DNA from: Sphingomonas sp.
GTDB taxonomy: Bacteria; Pseudomonadota; Alphaproteobacteria; Sphingomonadales; Sphingomonadaceae
Direction of reading: 5' to 3'
NCBI RefSeq assembly: GCF_013816785.1
Contig: NZ_JACDDV010000004.1
Span: forward strand, 1-64,000
DNA: 64,000 nt
Shown: positions 60,646 to 64,000 of the stretch, one piece after another
Layout: every line of letters begins with the position of its first letter
Numbering within the stretch: position 1 is the first letter of the stretch
Made by a program: the position numbers and the translations under genes
Notes under the pieces: generated by a model
What the model was told of the DNA's origin: nothing
What the model saw: only the letters and a program-made list of their open reading frames with translations
Database searches by the model: none

Positions 60646-61443
60646 ATGAGCAATTTGTCGATCGGCCAGGCTTGGGACCAAACCAGCGCTTTCCTGCGAG
60701 CGGAGGCCCGTCTGGTCGTGCCGGTGGCGCTCGCGGCGTTCGCCGTGCCATCGACGCTGGCAGGATGGACGCACCCCGCCGGTGAAATGAGTGGCAGTGG
60801 CCCGGGCGTGCTGTTGACGCTGCTGGTGCTTGTCGCGGTGCTGATCGGACAGATGACGATCGCCGCGCTCGCGATCGGATCAAAGGACAGCGTCGGAAGC
60901 CTGATCGGCCGGGCGGCGCGACGGGTGTGGGGGCCGGTCGCGGCAGTGATCATGGTGTTCCTGCCGGTGGCGCTGCTAATGTTGTTGATGCTGAGCGCTA
61001 TTGTCGGCGCCGCTGGCATCACCGACCCCAGCAAAATGACCCCGGAGGCCATGGCGTCGTCGCCGCAGATCGGCCTGATCCTGTTGTGCATGCTGGTCCT
61101 CATACTGCTGGTCGGGGTGCGGCTGTTGCCGATGTCGGCGGTGGCGATTGAGGAGACGCCCCGTCCGGTGGCATTGTTGAGACGCTGCCTGGCGCTGACC
61201 AAAGGCCATTTCTGGCGGCTGCTCGGCCTGCTAATGTTGATGGTCCTAGCGGCGCTGTTGCTGAGCGGCGCGGTGACTGCGGTGGTTGGCGCGGTGGTCA
61301 CGCTGGCGGTTGGTGAGGCACGACCCTTCAACCTGTCGGCGCTGCTGATCGGCCTTGCCAATGGCCTCTCCAGCGCCGCGATAACCGCGGTGTCGGCGGC
61401 GCTGGTCGGGCGGGTTTACGTCCAGCTCAACGCCAAAAGCTGA
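60646..61443 (+). CDS. Polytopic membrane protein of unknown function
   Basis: ATG 60646 gives 265 residues with about six membrane segments (for example GPGVLLTLLVLVAVLIGQM and LGLLMLMVLAALLLSGAVT). Central loops have VRLLPMSAVAIEETPRP and RRCLALTKGHFWRLLG. That loop pattern resembles the membrane domain fused to some glycerophosphodiester phosphodiesterases, but no enzyme domain is present. It is convergent with hemF, three bases apart. Confidence 0.75.
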   Translation: MSNLSIGQAWDQTSAFLRAEARLVVPVALAAFAVPSTLAGWTHPAGEMSGSGPGVLLTLLVLVAVLIGQMTIAALAIGSKDSVGSLIGRAARRVWGPVAAVIMVFLPVALLMLLMLSAIVGAAGITDPSKMTPEAMASSPQIGLILLCMLVLILLVGVRLLPMSAVAIEETPRPVALLRRCLALTKGHFWRLLGLLMLMVLAALLLSGAVTAVVGAVVTLAVGEARPFNLSALLIGLANGLSSAAITAVSAALVGRVYVQLNAKS

Positions 61444-61446
61444 GCG

Positions 61447-62289
61447 TTACGCCCATTTTGCCAGCGGGGGCAGGCTCATCAGGATGGCGTCGATGTTCCC
61501 GCCGGTCTTGAGGCCGAACAAGGTGCCGCGGTCGTAAAGCAGGTTGAATTCGACGTAGCGGCCGCGAAACTCGAGCAGCGCCTCGCGGTCGGCCTCGGTA
61601 AATGCCATCCCCATCCGCTTGCGAACGATTTGCGGGAAAATGTCGAGAAACGCCTCGCCGATATCCCGCGTAAAGGCGAAATGGGCGTCGAAATGATCCT
61701 CGAGCCGGTCGAAGAAAATGCCGCCGACCCCGCGCGCGACATGGCGGTGGGGCAGCCAGAAATACTCTTCCGCCCATTTCGAGAAGCGCGGATAAAAGGT
61801 CGGGTCGTGCGCGGCGCACGCGGCGCGCAGGCGGGCGTGAAAGGCGTCGGTGTCTTCGTCATAGGGAATCGCCGGATTCAAATCGGCGCCGCCACCGAAC
61901 CAGCGCTTCGTGGTCGTCAGGAAGCGGCAATTCATGTGTACCGCGGGGACGTGCGGGTTGGCCATGTGCGCAACCAGGCTGATGCCGGTGGCGAAGAAGC
62001 TCGGGTCGTCTTCTGTGCCGGGGATCGATGCGGCGAATTCCGGAGAGAAGCGGCCGCCGACGGTCGAGACATTAACTCCAACTTTCTCGAATATCTGACC
62101 GTTCATCTGTCCGCGCACCCCCCCCCCGCCGGGAGTGCCGTCGTCCTCGGTTCGCTCCCACGGGGTGAACTCAAAGCTGGCATCGCTGCCCGCCTCGCGC
62201 TCGATTGCTTCGAACGCGCCGGTGATGCGCGTGCGTAGCGACTCGAACCAGTCGCGCGCCGCCTGTTGCTGATCGTCGAGCGGGGTCAT
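61447..62289 (-). CDS. hemF: Oxygen-dependent coproporphyrinogen III oxidase
   Basis: HemF decarboxylates coproporphyrinogen III to protoporphyrinogen IX using O2. ATG 62289 gives 280 residues. Landmarks are VPAVHMNCRFL, RWFGGGADLNPAI, FDRLEDHFDAHFAFTRD and FNLLYDRGTLFGLKTGGN. Upstream in-frame sequence to 62481 is not family-like and is excluded. Together with hemA at 37 kb it shows aerobic heme synthesis. Confidence 0.96.
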   Translation of the reverse strand: MTPLDDQQQAARDWFESLRTRITGAFEAIEREAGSDASFEFTPWERTEDDGTPGGGGVRGQMNGQIFEKVGVNVSTVGGRFSPEFAASIPGTEDDPSFFATGISLVAHMANPHVPAVHMNCRFLTTTKRWFGGGADLNPAIPYDEDTDAFHARLRAACAAHDPTFYPRFSKWAEEYFWLPHRHVARGVGGIFFDRLEDHFDAHFAFTRDIGEAFLDIFPQIVRKRMGMAFTEADREALLEFRGRYVEFNLLYDRGTLFGLKTGGNIDAILMSLPPLAKWA

Positions 62290-62636
62290 GATGTGCCGAT
62301 GGCGGGAAAGCGGCGAGTGGGTCAAGCGGGAGCGAGTCGCGGCGAGGAAATGGCGGGGCGCGATAGGATGCCGCCTAAGGGGAAGTTGATGAAGTTGATG
62401 ATGCGGCGCGATTCCAGCCCCGTATAAACTTTGGCGCTCAACGGCAGCGGATTTCAGTACATTGGACATGGGTTGCCGCATGTTGGCGAACCAACCAGGT
62501 TATATCCTACATTGCAAGCGCTAGAGCAGCGCTCCGCGCGCCCGTTGCGGCTCTTGCGCGTGTCGAACCGCGGAGCGCGGCGGTGGTCGGGGCGAGTGGG
62601 GGAGCCTGGGCCGGGGGCTTGTCATTGGGCAGCCGA
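62290..62636. other. Intergenic stretch without a recognisable gene
   Basis: No convincing ORF is present. The only structure noted is an inverted repeat CGCTCCGCG (62530-62538) / CGCGGAGCG (62569-62577) with a 30-base spacer. It may carry the hemF promoter on its left side. Confidence 0.5.
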
Positions 62637-63281
62637 TCACTTCCAAGCGAGATTTGCAGTTTCGAACGTAAATTGCTGATTGCCGCGCTGAAAAAACTCT
62701 GCTTCGACGATAACGCGCTTCGAAGTTTTCAAGGCAGCCAAAGCGCGCTTCGGATCGGTCAAGAACGCCGTTTCGCTTGAGCCGTCGCTTGCATCAGTGC
62801 AACGGAATTTCTGGATCGGCCCAGCGTCGAACTTGAACGAAACTGAAGCTTCGGTGAAGCTGTGGCATAGTATCTGCCCCTTATCGACCGAGAACATTAC
62901 GTCGAGCCCGTCGGGTCCATCCCGAACAATAATCGTTCCATATTGTTCGCCATAGGGAAAATCGAGGTCGACCTGGTTCTCACTGCGAAGGGAGGCAAAT
63001 CGCGTAGTAGCGTCACGCATCGCGTCTTTGCTGTCCGAATATTCCCATTTAGAAGCCGAATTGATTTTGGTCTCGCCAGGCGTTTCGCCAGCGCTGGCGG
63101 CGAGATTGTTTATTGATCCGGTCTCTTTGGCGCTCTCATCTTTCGGGACAACGATCATCATGCCAACAAACGCTGCTCCGGCGATGGCAGAGAAATGTTT
63201 GCGGTTCAACCTGGCTATGTAAGGCTTAATGAGTCCGAGCAGTGCGGCCAAAAACAAAATCGAAAATACGCCCATCAACAT
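62637..63281 (-). CDS. Membrane-anchored hypothetical protein, low GC
   Basis: The 214-residue product starts with a hydrophobic segment (MLMGVFSILFLAALLGLI) and a second one (HFSAIAGAAFVGMMIVV). A soluble domain follows, with WEYSDSKDAMRDATTRFASL, DLDFPYGEQYGTIIV, and KGQILCHSF. I recognise this domain as a recurrent hypothetical protein of proteobacteria without known function. Codon use is much less GC-rich than in neighbouring genes, suggesting acquisition. Confidence 0.65.
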   Translation of the reverse strand: MLMGVFSILFLAALLGLIKPYIARLNRKHFSAIAGAAFVGMMIVVPKDESAKETGSINNLAASAGETPGETKINSASKWEYSDSKDAMRDATTRFASLRSENQVDLDFPYGEQYGTIIVRDGPDGLDVMFSVDKGQILCHSFTEASVSFKFDAGPIQKFRCTDASDGSSETAFLTDPKRALAALKTSKRVIVEAEFFQRGNQQFTFETANLAWK

Positions 63282-63360
63282 ATTTGGTCTCCGGCCAATC
63301 CACCAACTCTTAGCGACTTATCCTTCATTTGCCGCATCGTCTTTTACCTATAGGCACAGG

Positions 63361-63867
63361 TCAAGTGCATCTTAGGTGGCGTACGAAGTCGCCCCTTGCC
63401 GCTATCGCCGCTCTTCCCACGGGGAGTTGTCCCGTCTGCCTAAGCGCCTCTCCAAGTGCGATCGCGGCCGAAGTGGCGAGGTTGAGGGAGCGGACCTCGT
63501 CGCGGATCGGGATGCGGAGGGCGAGGGGGCAGTGGGCGGCGACCGCGGCGGGGACGCCGGCGCTTTCCTGACCGAACAGGAGGATGTCGTCGGGGCGGAG
63601 GTCGGCGTCGTAGAGCGAGCTACTCGCCTTGGTGGTCATGAGCACCAGGCGCGCTTCCCCGATGGTAGCGCGAAACGCCTCGAACCCGGCGTGGCGCACC
63701 ACCACGACATGGTCGATATAGTCCATCGCGGTGCGGCGGACGCGCTTGTCGTCCCAGGCGAAGCCCATCGGCTCGATCAGGTCGACGGCCACGCCCATGC
63801 ACGCGCCGAGCCGCATCACCGCGCCGACGTTGCCGGCGATCTCGGGCTGGTAGAGGGCGATGCGCAT
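63361..63867 (-). CDS. trmL: tRNA (cytidine(34)-2'-O)-methyltransferase TrmL
   Basis: TrmL 2'-O-methylates the wobble base of certain leucine tRNAs. The 168-residue SPOUT protein begins MRIALYQPEIAGNVGAVMRL. It has LLFGQESAGVP and IPIRDEVRSLNLATSAAIALGEALRQ, the trefoil-knot motifs. It lacks the C-terminal extension of the TrmJ relative at 34200. It is the last gene in the window. Confidence 0.94.
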   Translation of the reverse strand: MRIALYQPEIAGNVGAVMRLGACMGVAVDLIEPMGFAWDDKRVRRTAMDYIDHVVVVRHAGFEAFRATIGEARLVLMTTKASSSLYDADLRPDDILLFGQESAGVPAAVAAHCPLALRIPIRDEVRSLNLATSAAIALGEALRQTGQLPVGRAAIAARGDFVRHLRCT

Positions 63868-63915
63868 GGCACGGGCGATTATGCCGCCTACAATTCGAAA
63901 TCCATAGCCCTTCCT

Positions 63916-64000
63916 CTTGATGGTTGGGGCGGGGTGAAGTCTTCGGAAGAGGCTGTCGGGTCTCCACCGTCACCCCCACCCAACCCTCCCCCATCAAGGG
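63916..64000. repeat. Possible dispersed GC-rich repeat, cut by the window end
   Basis: CTTGATGG (63916-63923) is mirrored by CCATCAAG (63991-63998). The enclosed stretch is asymmetric in G and C, with runs of C and CACCC units near the right end. This looks like a noncoding dispersed element, but only one copy is visible here. Confidence 0.35.

Noticed and set aside
62530..62577. Terminator or regulatory stem in the hemF upstream region
   Set aside because: The 9-base arms are 30 bases apart and no T tract follows; weak evidence in GC-rich DNA.

Overview
The window reads as GC-rich chromosomal DNA from an alphaproteobacterium, most likely a sphingomonad (Sphingomonadales). The basis is a C4-type 5-aminolevulinate synthase (hemA), a PhaR polyhydroxyalkanoate regulator, UrcA-family and PilZ proteins, a TTAA-N7-TTAA CtrA-like site, and gene orders such as murI/plsY-dprA-topA, moeB-dut-coaBC, ubiB-ubiE/mutM/rpsT/dnaA and lapA-pyrF...accD-folC. 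These orders are recalled as typical of sphingomonads, not checked by search. Genes are densely packed: ATGA/GTGA start-stop overlaps are common, and several convergent pairs share stop codons.

Layout. 1-8.6 kb: partial phaR, a secreted protein, a compact structured transcript carrying an 18-codon ORF with an extreme Shine-Dalgarno, a histone-H1-like basic protein, glmU-glmS, a LysR regulator, UrcA, a second basic protein, rsmD, an RsuA-family pseudouridine synthase and a stand-alone receiver. 8.6-14.4 kb: Rieske oxygenase, AmpG-like permease, folC, accD, pyrF, lapA. 14.6-21.2 kb: serine hydrolase, cspA, hemerythrin, DUF1697, a nonsense-disrupted Pr6Pr gene, a lipoprotein behind a CtrA-like palindrome and a secreted VWD-domain protein. 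21.3-29.6 kb: uvrD, a decayed lipoprotein gene, a secreted unknown, phzF family, an approximately 370-nt candidate structured ncRNA, a PAP2 phosphatase, two PilZ genes, an aspartyl protease and tRNA-Lys. 29.6-41.1 kb: folK, family-5 UDG, aguB-aguA (agmatine to putrescine), rpsD, chorismate mutase, trmJ, nrdR-glyA-rpiB, hemA, murI, plsY-dprA. 41.1-52.6 kb: a truncated PAP2, topA, moeB-dut-coaBC, a membrane protein, DUF885, ubiB-ubiE and mutM. 52.7-56.2 kb: rpsT, dnaA, then a decayed patch with an IS1595 transposase remnant and a stop-interrupted trypsin-like protease. 56.3-64 kb: hslO, a DUF3147-like protein with queC-queE, lipB, a membrane protein, hemF, a low-GC hypothetical and trmL.

Most of the content is housekeeping: cell-wall precursors (glmU, glmS, murI, ampG), folate, CoA, heme, ubiquinone, lipoate and queuosine synthesis, RNA modification, DNA repair and replication. 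The least explained items are two RNA-like intergenic elements (about 922-1080 and 25978-26348), two lysine-rich histone-like proteins, the VWD protein, and the apparent absence of trpFBA between pyrF and accD. No CRISPR array, prophage, intact insertion sequence or biosynthetic cluster was seen.
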